Below are positions 24,978-34,366 of a DNA stretch of 64,000 nt, one piece after another; position 1 is the stretch's first letter, and each line of letters begins with the position of its first letter. Below the pieces are notes generated by a model. That model made no database searches, was not told the origin of the DNA, and worked only from the letters and a program-made list of their open reading frames with translations. This DNA comes from CANMXU01 sp052030545 (lineage in GTDB: Bacteria; Pseudomonadota; Gammaproteobacteria; Enterobacterales; Alteromonadaceae). A program made the translations under genes and the position numbers. The stretch spans positions 1-64,000 of the forward strand of contig NZ_JBPDIH010000011.1 in NCBI RefSeq assembly GCF_052030545.1, given 5' to 3'.

Positions 24978-27900
24978 ATGATTAAGAGAACTTTTAAGAA
25001 GTCTAAAATAGCAACAAGCTTATCAATAGTACTAACGGCTACGGCACTACCTACAATGGCAGCAGAAACAGCAGCCGTTGATGAAGTAGAAGTCATTCAA
25101 GTAACAGGCATGCGTTCAACAATTAAAGAATCAACGCGCCTTAAACGTGATGCAAGCGGTGTGGTTGATGCCATTTCTGCTGAAGATATTGGTAAATTCC
25201 CAGATTCAAACTTAGCGGAATCTTTACAACGTATTACCGGTGTTTCAATTGACCGCTCAAACGGTGAAGGTTCTAAGATCACCGTACGTGGTTTTGGTCC
25301 AGATTTTAACATGGTAACGTTAAACGGACGCGCAATGCCTGCTGCATCATTACCAGCTGGTGGTGGCGTGCCTAATTCACGTGCTTTTGATTTTGCTGAT
25401 TTAGCGTCAGAAAGCGTTCGTTCGGTAGAAGTATACAAAACAGGTCGAGCTGATGTTGCCTCTGGTGGTATTGGCGCAACCGTAGACATTAAAACAGCAA
25501 AACCATTTGACGCTAGCGGCAGTGGCTTTGTAAGTTCAGTTGGTGTTAAAGCCTTGCACGATACGACCGTACGTGTTGGAGACGATATTACACCTGAACT
25601 CTCTGGTTTCTTTAACTTTATTAATGAAGATGAAACCTTTGGTGTTACGTTATCTGCAAGTTTACAAGAACGTCACAGTTCTTCAACGCGTGCTTATGTT
25701 AACCAATGGCGTGTTAACCCTTTTGAAGGTGATTATCCACAATCACCAAATCAATTAGATCCAAATTTGCCTGACTATAATGGTCCAGCACTAAACGTAA
25801 CGAATGCTCCAGCAGCAGGTGAGTTATTCGCAATACCGTCAGATTTACGTTATGCCGTTTCAGATCACGAGCGTGAACGTACTAATGCTCAGTTAACCTT
25901 TCAATATGCACCAACCGACAGTTTAATCGCCACGTTAGATTATACCTATGCTAAGCAAGATATTTTTCAAGCACGTGCAGAGCAGTCAATTTGGATGGAT
26001 GACAGATACTTCTCTGATATCACCTTCGATACTGATAACCCAAACGTAAGAAGCCCGATTTTAGTATCGCAAGAGCGACGCGATTTGTTACCTCGTGATT
26101 TAGGCTTAGCCATTCAAGAGCAAAACCAAGTTAACGAGAATAAGTCGATTGGCTTAAACTTGGCTTATGAAGTTAACGATAGTTTATCACTTGAATTAGA
26201 TGTACATGACTCTACCGCTGAAGGTCGCCCTGACGCACCTTACGGTGTTTGGACTAACCTTGGTTTAGGTGCCAACGTAAACAGAGGTCAAGGTGTAGAT
26301 TTCTCTGGTGACTTCCCTGTAATGTTAGTTGACTTTGATGATGAATCACGCGGCAACTTAAACCCAAATGGTGTTTTAGATGCGGGTGATATTGGTACGT
26401 CGATCTTAGACATGAACTATGCTCGTCAACAAACGGATATTACACAAATTCGCCTAAACGGTACTTATGAACTTGAAGATGGCAGCATTGATTTTGGCAT
26501 AGAATCTCGCGCCATGGAAAATACATCTCAACAAGCCTTAACACGTAAAACTATGGGTAACTGGGGTGTGGAAAACCCAGGTGAATTACCGGCAGAATAC
26601 TTAACGCCAGTTGACTTTAAAGGTTTATTCGACGATTACGATACTTCAGGCATCTTTAATCAAGGCATTACCGCGAGCGTAGGTCAAATTGGTCCTATTG
26701 CAGCAGATATTTATGATTTTGATTTTCTTGCTAATGACCCACTTTCAACTGATAGAACTATTGAAGAAGAAGTTGTCGCAGCTTATGCTCAATATAGCCA
26801 CACAGGTGAAATTGGCGATCGCACCTACAACGTTTTAATTGGTGCAAGATATGAAGATACGACAGTAAAATCGAGCTCTGCAGTTAAAGTGCCTGAAATT
26901 ATTTGGGAAGGTAACAACGATTTTAACGTATCAGTACCAGCTGGTGCACAATCAGAAATTGTTTCTTTTGAAGAGAGCTACAGTCACTTCTTACCAAACT
27001 TTGATTTTGACATTGAAGTGGTTGAAAACGTCATTGCACGTTTTTCTTACAGCCAAACCATTGCTCGTGCTAATTACAACAACTTGGCATCATCTTCTTC
27101 GGTCTCTGGTCAATCATCGCCAACACTACTGAGTGCGTCAGCACGAGCAACGTCAGGTAACCCTGCGTTAAAACCACTTGAATCAAGCAACATTGACTTG
27201 TCAGTTGAATACTATTTTGACGACGCAAGTTATGTCTCTATTGGTTACTTCGATAAAAGCGTTAAAAACTTTATAGGTAACAAGCAAGTTGTTGAAAATG
27301 TGTTAGGTATTCGAGATGCTACTGCCGGCCCACGTGCCGAAGCAGCCTTAGCTGAGTTAAATAGATTAGGTATTCCAGTAAGTGATACCAACTTATTTAA
27401 CATGGTTGCAGCAATGGAAAATAACATTGATTTTGATTCATTAACTGATGAAGAATTTGAGCAACAATATGACATTCATGCCAATGCAGATGATCCATTA
27501 ACACAATTTACTAACGCTAAACCTGATAACAGCCGTAAAGCAAATATTGACGGCTTCGAATTTGCACTTCAACACTTCTTTGGTGACAGTGGCTTTGGTT
27601 TCCAAGCGAACTACACCTTAGTAAATGGTGATGTTGAATTTGATTTATCAGCAGATCCAACAGTCACGCAATTTGCCCTTGTTGGTTTAAGTGATACCGC
27701 TAACTTAGTTGCTCTTTATGAAAAAGACGGCTTGCAAGCACGTATTGCTTATAACTGGCGTGATGACTTCCTTGATACCACAACTCAATACAACAATGAG
27801 CCAGGTTTCACTGAAGCAGTATCGCAAATTGATTTCAATGTCTCTTACGACGTCAATGAAGACTTATCGATATTCTTTGAAGGTATAAATATCACCGAAG

Positions 27901-27995
27901 AAAATCAACGTCGTCATGGCCGAAGTGACAGACAGCTTTGGAATCTTGACCAATTAGGCGCACGTTACGCAATTGGCGCACGTTACGCTTTTTAA
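24978..27995 (+). CDS. TonB-dependent outer-membrane receptor (sugar type)
   Basis: A 1005-residue protein with a signal peptide (about 1-28), a TonB-box-like segment (VEVIQVTG), a plug domain (about 45-165, with DSNLAESLQRITGV and VRGFGPDFN) and a 22-strand barrel ending in Phe. This is the large type used by Alteromonadales and Xanthomonadales for oligosaccharides rather than iron. The last residues repeat GARYA twice, encoded by a direct repeat of GGCGCACGTTACGC. GGGGGA serves as ribosome binding site. Two LacI operators precede it. It likely brings beta-gluco-oligosaccharides across the outer membrane. Confidence 0.94.
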   Translation: MIKRTFKKSKIATSLSIVLTATALPTMAAETAAVDEVEVIQVTGMRSTIKESTRLKRDASGVVDAISAEDIGKFPDSNLAESLQRITGVSIDRSNGEGSKITVRGFGPDFNMVTLNGRAMPAASLPAGGGVPNSRAFDFADLASESVRSVEVYKTGRADVASGGIGATVDIKTAKPFDASGSGFVSSVGVKALHDTTVRVGDDITPELSGFFNFINEDETFGVTLSASLQERHSSSTRAYVNQWRVNPFEGDYPQSPNQLDPNLPDYNGPALNVTNAPAAGELFAIPSDLRYAVSDHERERTNAQLTFQYAPTDSLIATLDYTYAKQDIFQARAEQSIWMDDRYFSDITFDTDNPNVRSPILVSQERRDLLPRDLGLAIQEQNQVNENKSIGLNLAYEVNDSLSLELDVHDSTAEGRPDAPYGVWTNLGLGANVNRGQGVDFSGDFPVMLVDFDDESRGNLNPNGVLDAGDIGTSILDMNYARQQTDITQIRLNGTYELEDGSIDFGIESRAMENTSQQALTRKTMGNWGVENPGELPAEYLTPVDFKGLFDDYDTSGIFNQGITASVGQIGPIAADIYDFDFLANDPLSTDRTIEEEVVAAYAQYSHTGEIGDRTYNVLIGARYEDTTVKSSSAVKVPEIIWEGNNDFNVSVPAGAQSEIVSFEESYSHFLPNFDFDIEVVENVIARFSYSQTIARANYNNLASSSSVSGQSSPTLLSASARATSGNPALKPLESSNIDLSVEYYFDDASYVSIGYFDKSVKNFIGNKQVVENVLGIRDATAGPRAEAALAELNRLGIPVSDTNLFNMVAAMENNIDFDSLTDEEFEQQYDIHANADDPLTQFTNAKPDNSRKANIDGFEFALQHFFGDSGFGFQANYTLVNGDVEFDLSADPTVTQFALVGLSDTANLVALYEKDGLQARIAYNWRDDFLDTTTQYNNEPGFTEAVSQIDFNVSYDVNEDLSIFFEGINITEENQRRHGRSDRQLWNLDQLGARYAIGARYAF

Positions 27996-28004
27996 GCTAG
28001 CCTA

Positions 28005-28038
28005 AAATAAAAAGCCGCCTAAACGCGGCTTTTTATTT
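28005..28038. terminator. rho-independent terminator after the TonB receptor gene
   Basis: GCCGC and GCGGC pair around a 6-base loop and are flanked by A-rich and T-rich arms that extend the stem to 14 pairs, with five T residues after the GC part. It lies 9 bases past the stop codon. Some read-through to the halogenase genes is likely unless they have their own promoter. Confidence 0.88.
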
Positions 28039-28124
28039 CATCATTAATCACATAGCATTATATTAGAAAGCAAATGGCTTTCGATAGCAGCCTATTCCTA
28101 ACTTTAAATGAAGTGTAAAGTCTT

Positions 28125-29687
28125 ATGGATAACCCAATAAAAAAAATTGTTGTTGTTGGTGGCGGTTCAGCGGGTTGGTTAACTGCTGGCACTATCGCAG
28201 CCGAACATTGTAGCGCCGCCGGCAGTACAATTGAAGTTGTGTTAATTGAATCGGCCAATATCCCAACTATTGGCGTTGGCGAAGGCACTTGGCCTTCCAT
28301 GCGTAATACCTTGGATAAACTTGGCATTAAAGAAATAGACTTTCTACTGCAATGTGACGCTTCATTTAAACAAGGCTCTAAATTTATTAATTGGCAATCT
28401 TCCGAGCAAGAAAGCCACTACTACCACCCATTTATGACGCCAGAAGGCTATGGACATATTGACCTTCATGCGAGCTGGCAAGCGCAATATCATCAACAAG
28501 GTTTTGCAGATACGGTCAATATTCAAAGCCATATTTGCGAAAAAAACTTAGCTCCTAAACAGCTGGCGACGCCTGATTATGCCGCGGTAACCAATTACGG
28601 TTATCATTTAGATGCGACAAAATTTGCACAATTATTACAGCGCCATTGCACCAGCAAACTCAACGTTCGTCACATTATTGATGACGTAACCGCTATTGAA
28701 TCACAACAAAATGGTGATATTGCTGCCATCATCAGCAAAGAACACGGCAAAATTTCAGGTGACCTATTTATTGACTGCACCGGCTCAGCCGCACTGCTAA
28801 TTGGTCAACATTATGAAGTGCCACTCATCGAAAAGCGCGATATTTTATTTAACGACAGCGCCCTTGCCGTGCAAGTGCCTTATGACAATGACGAAGTTGC
28901 CATTGCATCCACCACCAATTCTACCGCGCAAAGTGCGGGCTGGATTTGGGATATCGCCCTACCAACAAGACGTGGCGTTGGTTACACCTTTTCAAGTAAA
29001 CACATTGACGACCATGCCGCTAAAGCTGAACTTTGCGCCTATTTAGCACAAAGTATTGGCGAAGAAAAAGCACAAAATCTTGTTGATGAAAGTGTCAGAA
29101 AAATCACCTTTACTCCAGGTCATCGAGAAAAATTTTGGCATAAAAACTGTGTCGCCGTTGGCATGGCAGCAGGATTTCTCGAACCATTAGAAGCCTCAGC
29201 GCTAGCATTAATTGAATTATCAACCACCATGATTTGCGAAGAATTGCCAGTAACTCGTTCGCATATGGATATTATTGGAGAGCGTTTTAATGATCGCTTT
29301 GAATATCGCTGGCAGCGCATTATCGAGTTTTTAAAATTACATTACGTGATCAGCGACCGAGAAGACAGTGCCTATTGGCGCGACAACAAAGCTGCGCAAA
29401 GTATTCCCAAACGACTGACTCAGCTACTTGAGCTTTGGCAGCATCAGCCACCAAGTCGTTATGATTTCATTCAAAATGAAGAAGTCTTTCCATCGGCAAG
29501 TTATCAATATGTATTATACGGCATGAGGTTTAATACCCAACAAAGACCAAATAAAAGACGCATTGAAAACCATCATATTGCCCAGCAGTTATTTACCAAA
29601 GTGCAACAGAAAAAAGACCAATGCATCGCCGGTTTACCTAGTAATAGAGAGTTGCTCAAGCAGCTTTCATCAAGAGTGAGGAAGTAA
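28125..29687 (+). CDS. tryptophan-halogenase-like FAD-dependent protein (first of two)
   Basis: A 520-residue flavoprotein of the tryptophan 7-halogenase family. The FAD-binding GGGSAGW is at about 12-18, GVGEGTWP near 50-57, and the Lys of the ASFK segment (Lys82) corresponds to the catalytic Lys of PrnA. The halogenase marker WxWxIP reads WIWDIA (273-278), with Pro replaced by Ala. Members beside TonB receptors and sugar genes are common in marine bacteria, but their substrate is not known. The start has only a weak ribosome binding site. It is 2 bases from the next, related gene. Confidence 0.85.
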   Translation: MDNPIKKIVVVGGGSAGWLTAGTIAAEHCSAAGSTIEVVLIESANIPTIGVGEGTWPSMRNTLDKLGIKEIDFLLQCDASFKQGSKFINWQSSEQESHYYHPFMTPEGYGHIDLHASWQAQYHQQGFADTVNIQSHICEKNLAPKQLATPDYAAVTNYGYHLDATKFAQLLQRHCTSKLNVRHIIDDVTAIESQQNGDIAAIISKEHGKISGDLFIDCTGSAALLIGQHYEVPLIEKRDILFNDSALAVQVPYDNDEVAIASTTNSTAQSAGWIWDIALPTRRGVGYTFSSKHIDDHAAKAELCAYLAQSIGEEKAQNLVDESVRKITFTPGHREKFWHKNCVAVGMAAGFLEPLEASALALIELSTTMICEELPVTRSHMDIIGERFNDRFEYRWQRIIEFLKLHYVISDREDSAYWRDNKAAQSIPKRLTQLLELWQHQPPSRYDFIQNEEVFPSASYQYVLYGMRFNTQQRPNKRRIENHHIAQQLFTKVQQKKDQCIAGLPSNRELLKQLSSRVRK

Positions 29688-29689
29688 TC

Positions 29690-31174
29690 ATGTCAGGAAA
29701 AATTCAAAATGTCGTCATCGCTGGCGGTGGCACAGCAGGTTGGATGGCAGCCGCAGCTCTTGCAAAACTGATTGGCAAATCAATTAATGTAACCTTAGTT
29801 GAATCTGATGCCATCGGCACAGTTGGTGTTGGCGAAGCGACAATTCCGCCGATTAAAACCTTTCATAAATTGCTTGGTATTAACGAACAAGAAGTGATGC
29901 GCGCAACACACGCGACCTTTAAACTCGGCATAAAGTTTGAAGACTGGAAGCAAGTTAACAGCGATTATATTCACTCTTTTGGCGTAACAGGTAAAGAGTG
30001 TTGGGCGGGTGAATTTCATCACTTTTGGCTCGACAGTCTAAACCGAGGCATAGATTCAAAATTTGGTGATTACTGTTTTGAGCTACAAGCGGCAAAAGCG
30101 GGTAAGTTTGCCTTAGATCAGCAAGCACCGCTTAATTTTGCTTACCATCTTGATGCAACTTTGTACGCAGAATACCTAAAAGGCTTCAGCCAAAAATTAG
30201 GTGTTAAGCGCATTGAAGGCAAAATTAGCGAAGTTACCAAAGACAGTGAGACTGGCAATATAGCGTCGTTAACGTTAGCTTCTGGAGAACAAGTTTCTGG
30301 CGACTTATTTATCGACTGCACCGGATTTGCTGGGCTATTAATCGAACAAGCACTGCACACAGGTTATGACGATTGGTCACATTGGTTACCATGCGACAGC
30401 GCCATTGCAGTGCAAACCAAATCAATCGCGCCTGCAGTACCTTATACGCGCTCTATTGCACACCCAAGTGGTTGGCAGTGGCAAATTCCATTACAAAACC
30501 GTGTTGGCAATGGTTTAGTGTATTGCAGTAAATACATGAGCGACGATGAAGCACTTGATACGCTATTAACCAATATCAGTGGTGAAACCATTACCGAGCC
30601 GCGCGTCATTAAATTTAAAACCGGTCGCCGCCGCAAAGGTTGGAACAAAAACTGTGTGGCACTAGGTTTATCAAGTGGTTTTATTGAACCTTTAGAGTCA
30701 ACCAGTATCCATTTAATTATGTCTGGAATTATACGCTTATTGCGTCTGTTTCCTTTTAATGGGCTTGAACAATCATTAATTGATGAATACAACAGTAAGC
30801 TTGATTCAGAATTAAATGCTGTACGCGACTTTATTATATTGCATTACAAAGTGACCAACAGAGACGACAGTAAATTCTGGCAGCACTGTGCAAGCGCAGA
30901 AATTCCTGAGTCGCTGCAACACAAAATTCAGTTATTTAAAGAAACTGGGCGAGTATTTTTAGACGACGGCGATGTCTTTAGAGTCGACTCATGGACGCAG
31001 GTGATGTTTGGTCAAGGGTTGCATCCTAAGCAGTACCACCAAATCGCCAATATCATGAACGATAAAGAACTAAATAATTTCTTATCGGGGTTAAAAAATG
31101 CAATTTCAACCGCTGTTGAACGATTACCAGAACACAGCGAATTTTTAGATAAATACTGTAAATCAAATAGTTAA
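29690..31174 (+). CDS. tryptophan-halogenase-like FAD-dependent protein (second of two)
   Basis: A 494-residue flavoprotein of the same family as its neighbour. It has AGGGTAGW near 11-18, GVGEATIPP near 46-54, the ATFK lysine (Lys78) and an intact WQWQIP (262-267), so it has the marker residues of a true flavin-dependent halogenase. GAGGAAG precedes the start. Whether it halogenates anything, or uses the hypohalous or peroxy-flavin chemistry on a sugar or aromatic glycoside, cannot be said. No flavin reductase is in the window; a general one would be needed. Confidence 0.87.
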   Translation: MSGKIQNVVIAGGGTAGWMAAAALAKLIGKSINVTLVESDAIGTVGVGEATIPPIKTFHKLLGINEQEVMRATHATFKLGIKFEDWKQVNSDYIHSFGVTGKECWAGEFHHFWLDSLNRGIDSKFGDYCFELQAAKAGKFALDQQAPLNFAYHLDATLYAEYLKGFSQKLGVKRIEGKISEVTKDSETGNIASLTLASGEQVSGDLFIDCTGFAGLLIEQALHTGYDDWSHWLPCDSAIAVQTKSIAPAVPYTRSIAHPSGWQWQIPLQNRVGNGLVYCSKYMSDDEALDTLLTNISGETITEPRVIKFKTGRRRKGWNKNCVALGLSSGFIEPLESTSIHLIMSGIIRLLRLFPFNGLEQSLIDEYNSKLDSELNAVRDFIILHYKVTNRDDSKFWQHCASAEIPESLQHKIQLFKETGRVFLDDGDVFRVDSWTQVMFGQGLHPKQYHQIANIMNDKELNNFLSGLKNAISTAVERLPEHSEFLDKYCKSNS

Positions 31175-31178
31175 ACGT

Positions 31179-31210
31179 TTGAGGTAAGTTAAGACATTGA
31201 CTTACCTTAA
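31179..31210 (+). terminator. hairpin after the second halogenase gene
   Basis: TTGAGGTAAGT pairs with ACTTACCTTAA (11 pairs, one G-T) around a 10-base loop, 5 bases past the stop codon. There is no T tract, so it may be an mRNA-end stabiliser or a weak terminator. Confidence 0.45.
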
Positions 31211-31242
31211 TAACGATTAACGTTTAAATTAGCAAACTTTAA

Positions 31243-31256
31243 TGTAAGCGCTTACA
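31243..31256. promoter_or_regulatory. LacI-type operator TGTAAGCGCTTACA (GH1 gene)
   Basis: Perfect 14-bp operator 80 bases before the GH1 start. TTTAAT (31238-31243) right before it is a fair -10 element, with TTAACG 15 bases further up as a poor -35, so the repressor would sit on the start site. Confidence 0.88.
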
Positions 31257-31294
31257 ACTCTTTGAAATATAAGAAACTAACTTTTAGCAGTAAA

Positions 31295-31308
31295 TGCATG
31301 CGCTTATA
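31295..31308. promoter_or_regulatory. weak LacI-type half-matching operator (GH1 gene)
   Basis: TGCATGCGCTTATA matches 11 of 14 operator bases and lies exactly 52 bp from the perfect copy, the same spacing as the pair before the TonB receptor gene. The spacing makes chance less likely. Confidence 0.55.
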
Positions 31309-31336
31309 ACACTTAACAACAGGTATTCAAGTTAAC

Positions 31337-32665
31337 ATGGCAAAATTATCATTACCCCTAAACTCTCCAATGCTGGCAAAAGATTTCCTTTACGGGGTTG
31401 CTACTGCTTCTTTTCAAATAGAAGGTGGCATAGAGCACCGACTACCTTGCATTTGGGATACTTTTTGCGCAACGCCCGGCAAAATTGCAGATGCCTCAGA
31501 CGGTGCCATTGCCTGTGATCACTTTAACAAATGGCAAGAAGATATAGATCTTATCGAAAGCTTAGGCGTAGATGCTTATCGACTTTCTGTTTCTTGGCCG
31601 CGCGTAATGACTGAACAAGGCGAACTAAACCCAGCAGGTATTGAGTTTTACTTGGATATTTTAAAGCGCTTAAAAAGCAAAAATATCAAAGCATACGTTA
31701 CTTTATACCACTGGGATTTACCACAGTATTTGGAAGACAATGGCGGTTGGTTAAATCGCCAAACGGCTTTTAGCTTTGCCGAATATGCCGACAAAATCAG
31801 CCAAGCGTTTGGCGATTTAGTGCATAGTTACGCCACGTTAAATGAACCGTTTTGCAGTGCATTTTTAGGTTATGAAGTTGGCGTTCATGCCCCCGGCATT
31901 GTCGGTAAAGAGTTTGGACGAAAAGCAGCGCATCATTTATTGCTAGGCCATGGTCTTGCAATGAAAATATTGCAAAAAAACTGCCCAAATGCGCAAAACG
32001 GCATCGTACTCAACTTCACTCCTTGTTATAGCAATAGCGACAGTGAAGCCGATATTAAGGCAACCAAATTTGCCGACGACTATATTAATCAGTGGTACAT
32101 CAAACCGTTAATCGATGGTGCTTACCCTGACATTATCGATCAATTACCTAAAGCTCATCAGCCAGATATTCTGCCCGGTGATATGGAAATCATTCAACAG
32201 CCACTCGACTTTTTAGGGATAAATTATTATACCCGAATGATTTATCAAGCCGATGAAAATGAGCATTACGCAGAAATGCCGGTACCTGAACCACGCACAG
32301 ATATTGGCTGGGAAATTTATCCACAAGCCTTTACTGATGTTTTAGTCAGTTTAAACAACACCTATACCCTGCCCCCTATTTTTATCACTGAAAATGGTGC
32401 AGCAATGGCTGATAAATTCGTCGATGGTGAAGTTGATGATCAAGACCGTATTGATTACTATCAAGGACACTTAAATGCCGTAGACAATGCCATAAGCCAA
32501 GGTGTTAATGTTAAAGGCTATTTTGCTTGGAGCTTGATGGATAATTTTGAATGGGCAGAAGGTTATTTAAAACGCTTTGGCATTGTTCATGTTGATTATC
32601 AAAGTCAACAACGCACCATTAAAGCCAGTGGTTTAGCGTATCGAAATTTAATCAGCCAACGTTAA
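31337..32665 (+). CDS. GH1 beta-glucosidase
   Basis: A 442-residue family 1 glycoside hydrolase. The acid/base Glu170 is in LNEPF and the nucleophile Glu352 in ITENGAA; the N-terminal FLYGVATASFQIEG is typical. There is no signal peptide, so it acts in the cytosol on imported cellobiose, gentiobiose or laminari-oligosaccharides. It is followed 22 bases later by a GPH transporter gene. Two operators precede it, so it belongs to the LacI regulon. Confidence 0.95.
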   Translation: MAKLSLPLNSPMLAKDFLYGVATASFQIEGGIEHRLPCIWDTFCATPGKIADASDGAIACDHFNKWQEDIDLIESLGVDAYRLSVSWPRVMTEQGELNPAGIEFYLDILKRLKSKNIKAYVTLYHWDLPQYLEDNGGWLNRQTAFSFAEYADKISQAFGDLVHSYATLNEPFCSAFLGYEVGVHAPGIVGKEFGRKAAHHLLLGHGLAMKILQKNCPNAQNGIVLNFTPCYSNSDSEADIKATKFADDYINQWYIKPLIDGAYPDIIDQLPKAHQPDILPGDMEIIQQPLDFLGINYYTRMIYQADENEHYAEMPVPEPRTDIGWEIYPQAFTDVLVSLNNTYTLPPIFITENGAAMADKFVDGEVDDQDRIDYYQGHLNAVDNAISQGVNVKGYFAWSLMDNFEWAEGYLKRFGIVHVDYQSQQRTIKASGLAYRNLISQR

Positions 32666-32687
32666 TGACGTACACATAGGTAATGTA

Positions 32688-34223
32688 ATGAATACACTCC
32701 CGTTTAAAGAAAAAGTTGGCTATGCCATGGGCGATGCAGCCGCCAATTTAGTATGGCGCGGAGCACTTGCTTACCTTGCCGTATTTTATACCGACACTTT
32801 TGGTTTAACGGCCGCAGCAGCGGCTATGCTGTTTTTGGTGGTACGTTTATCTGATGGTGTTACCGACATCATCATGGGCATGATCGCCGATCGTACCTCA
32901 ACCCGCTGGGGCAGCTTTCGCCCTTGGATCTTATGGTCAGCACCATTTTTAGCCTTATTTATGGTGCTGTGTTTTACCACACCAGATATTTCATATACCG
33001 GCAAACTCATTTATGCCTATGTCACCTATATTGGCTTAACCTTAGTCTATACCATCAATAATGTGCCCTATTCTGCCTTAATGGGCGTAATGACCGAAAG
33101 CGACAGCGAGCGCACAAATTTATCGGGTTTTCGATTTGCTGGTGCGTTTGCTGGTGGTTTATTGGTGATGGGATTTTTACCTGACTTAGTCGCTTATTTT
33201 GGTCAAGGCGACGATGCAACCGGCTATCAATACACTATGTATTTGTTTGCGGTTCTGTTGATGATTTTATTATGGCTAACCTTTGCAAGTACCAACGAGC
33301 GTATTGTGCCTGTGGTTGATAATAGTAGTAATTTAAAAACAGAGTTGGCAGATTTAACCAAAAACCTGCCCTTTATTATCTTGCCACTACTTTCTGCTAC
33401 CTTATTTTTTTACTACCGTGAGATCTACAGCGGCATTTTCTTTTTCAGCGTAATGTTTGCGATGTGGGTAGTGATCAAAAAACTTATTCACAAACCGAAA
33501 GAAAACCTCAGTCACTCGCAGCTTGATATGGTTGACTTACTTACCAATAAGCCTTGGCTCATTTTATTAGGCATGGGCTTTTTAACCATGATGTTCAATG
33601 GCATTAAATATGGTGTTATCGCTTATTACTTTAAGTACCATGTCGGTGACGAATTATTAACAGGTAAGTATTTTATTGCCTTATTAGTTGTGTCGATACT
33701 TGGTGCACTCGCTACCAGTTATCTCGCCGATAAAATTGGTAAACGCGCATTATTTATCTGGGCACTATTGCTAAGTGGCTTTTTTACCGCGGGTTTTTAC
33801 TGGATACCCGCAGGCGATGTTACCAGTATTTTTGTATTGGGCTGTGCCGCTGAATTTTTTGCCGCCATGATGCCAACCTTATTTTTTACCATGCTAGGCG
33901 ACGCCGCTGACTATTCAGAATGGAAAAATGGTCGTCGCGCAACCGGGCTTATTTATTCTGCGGGAACATTTGTTCAGAAAACTGGGGGCGGATTCGCCGG
34001 CGCTTTGGTATTAGTTGTTTTGGCCAATTACGGCTACAACGGAATGGACAAAGACACAATAACTAATGCATTACCAGGTATGCAATTATTGATGAGCTGG
34101 ATCCCAGCAGCGTTTTCTTTTGCAGGTGCTGCACTAATGGTATTTTATCCATTAACCAGTGAACAAAATTTAAAGATCACAACAGAGCTAGTTTCGCGCA
34201 GAAATGATATTGCATTAGCTTAG
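32688..34223 (+). CDS. GPH-family sugar symporter with an extra two-helix insert
   Basis: A 511-residue transporter related to the one at 23057-24415 (same KVGYAMGDAAANLVW and SDGVTDIIMGMIADRTS patterns). Between helices 6 and 7 it has about 65 additional residues, including two hydrophobic stretches (FIILPLLSATLFFY and IFFFSVMFAMWVVI) and a repeated start of helix 7 (LTKNLPFII then LTNKPWLIL). That predicts about 14 helices. It is co-transcribed with GH1 and probably imports its substrate. AGGT precedes the start at a normal distance. Confidence 0.9.
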   Translation: MNTLPFKEKVGYAMGDAAANLVWRGALAYLAVFYTDTFGLTAAAAAMLFLVVRLSDGVTDIIMGMIADRTSTRWGSFRPWILWSAPFLALFMVLCFTTPDISYTGKLIYAYVTYIGLTLVYTINNVPYSALMGVMTESDSERTNLSGFRFAGAFAGGLLVMGFLPDLVAYFGQGDDATGYQYTMYLFAVLLMILLWLTFASTNERIVPVVDNSSNLKTELADLTKNLPFIILPLLSATLFFYYREIYSGIFFFSVMFAMWVVIKKLIHKPKENLSHSQLDMVDLLTNKPWLILLGMGFLTMMFNGIKYGVIAYYFKYHVGDELLTGKYFIALLVVSILGALATSYLADKIGKRALFIWALLLSGFFTAGFYWIPAGDVTSIFVLGCAAEFFAAMMPTLFFTMLGDAADYSEWKNGRRATGLIYSAGTFVQKTGGGFAGALVLVVLANYGYNGMDKDTITNALPGMQLLMSWIPAAFSFAGAALMVFYPLTSEQNLKITTELVSRRNDIALA

Positions 34224-34366
34224 CGGCGAGTGGTCTTTCGGTCTTACATCTGGTTTACAGTAGACACGAAATATCAACCGCGCCGAGTTTTAACAAATAT
34301 TGCAATCATGTTAGAATTTGCTCTTTTTTCACTCTTAACGAATGATTGCGCATATTTAGGAAGGCC

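Noticed and set aside
28125..31174. Secondary-metabolite halogenation cluster
   Set aside because: No peptide synthetase, polyketide synthase or tryptophan-modifying genes are present; the context is sugar uptake.
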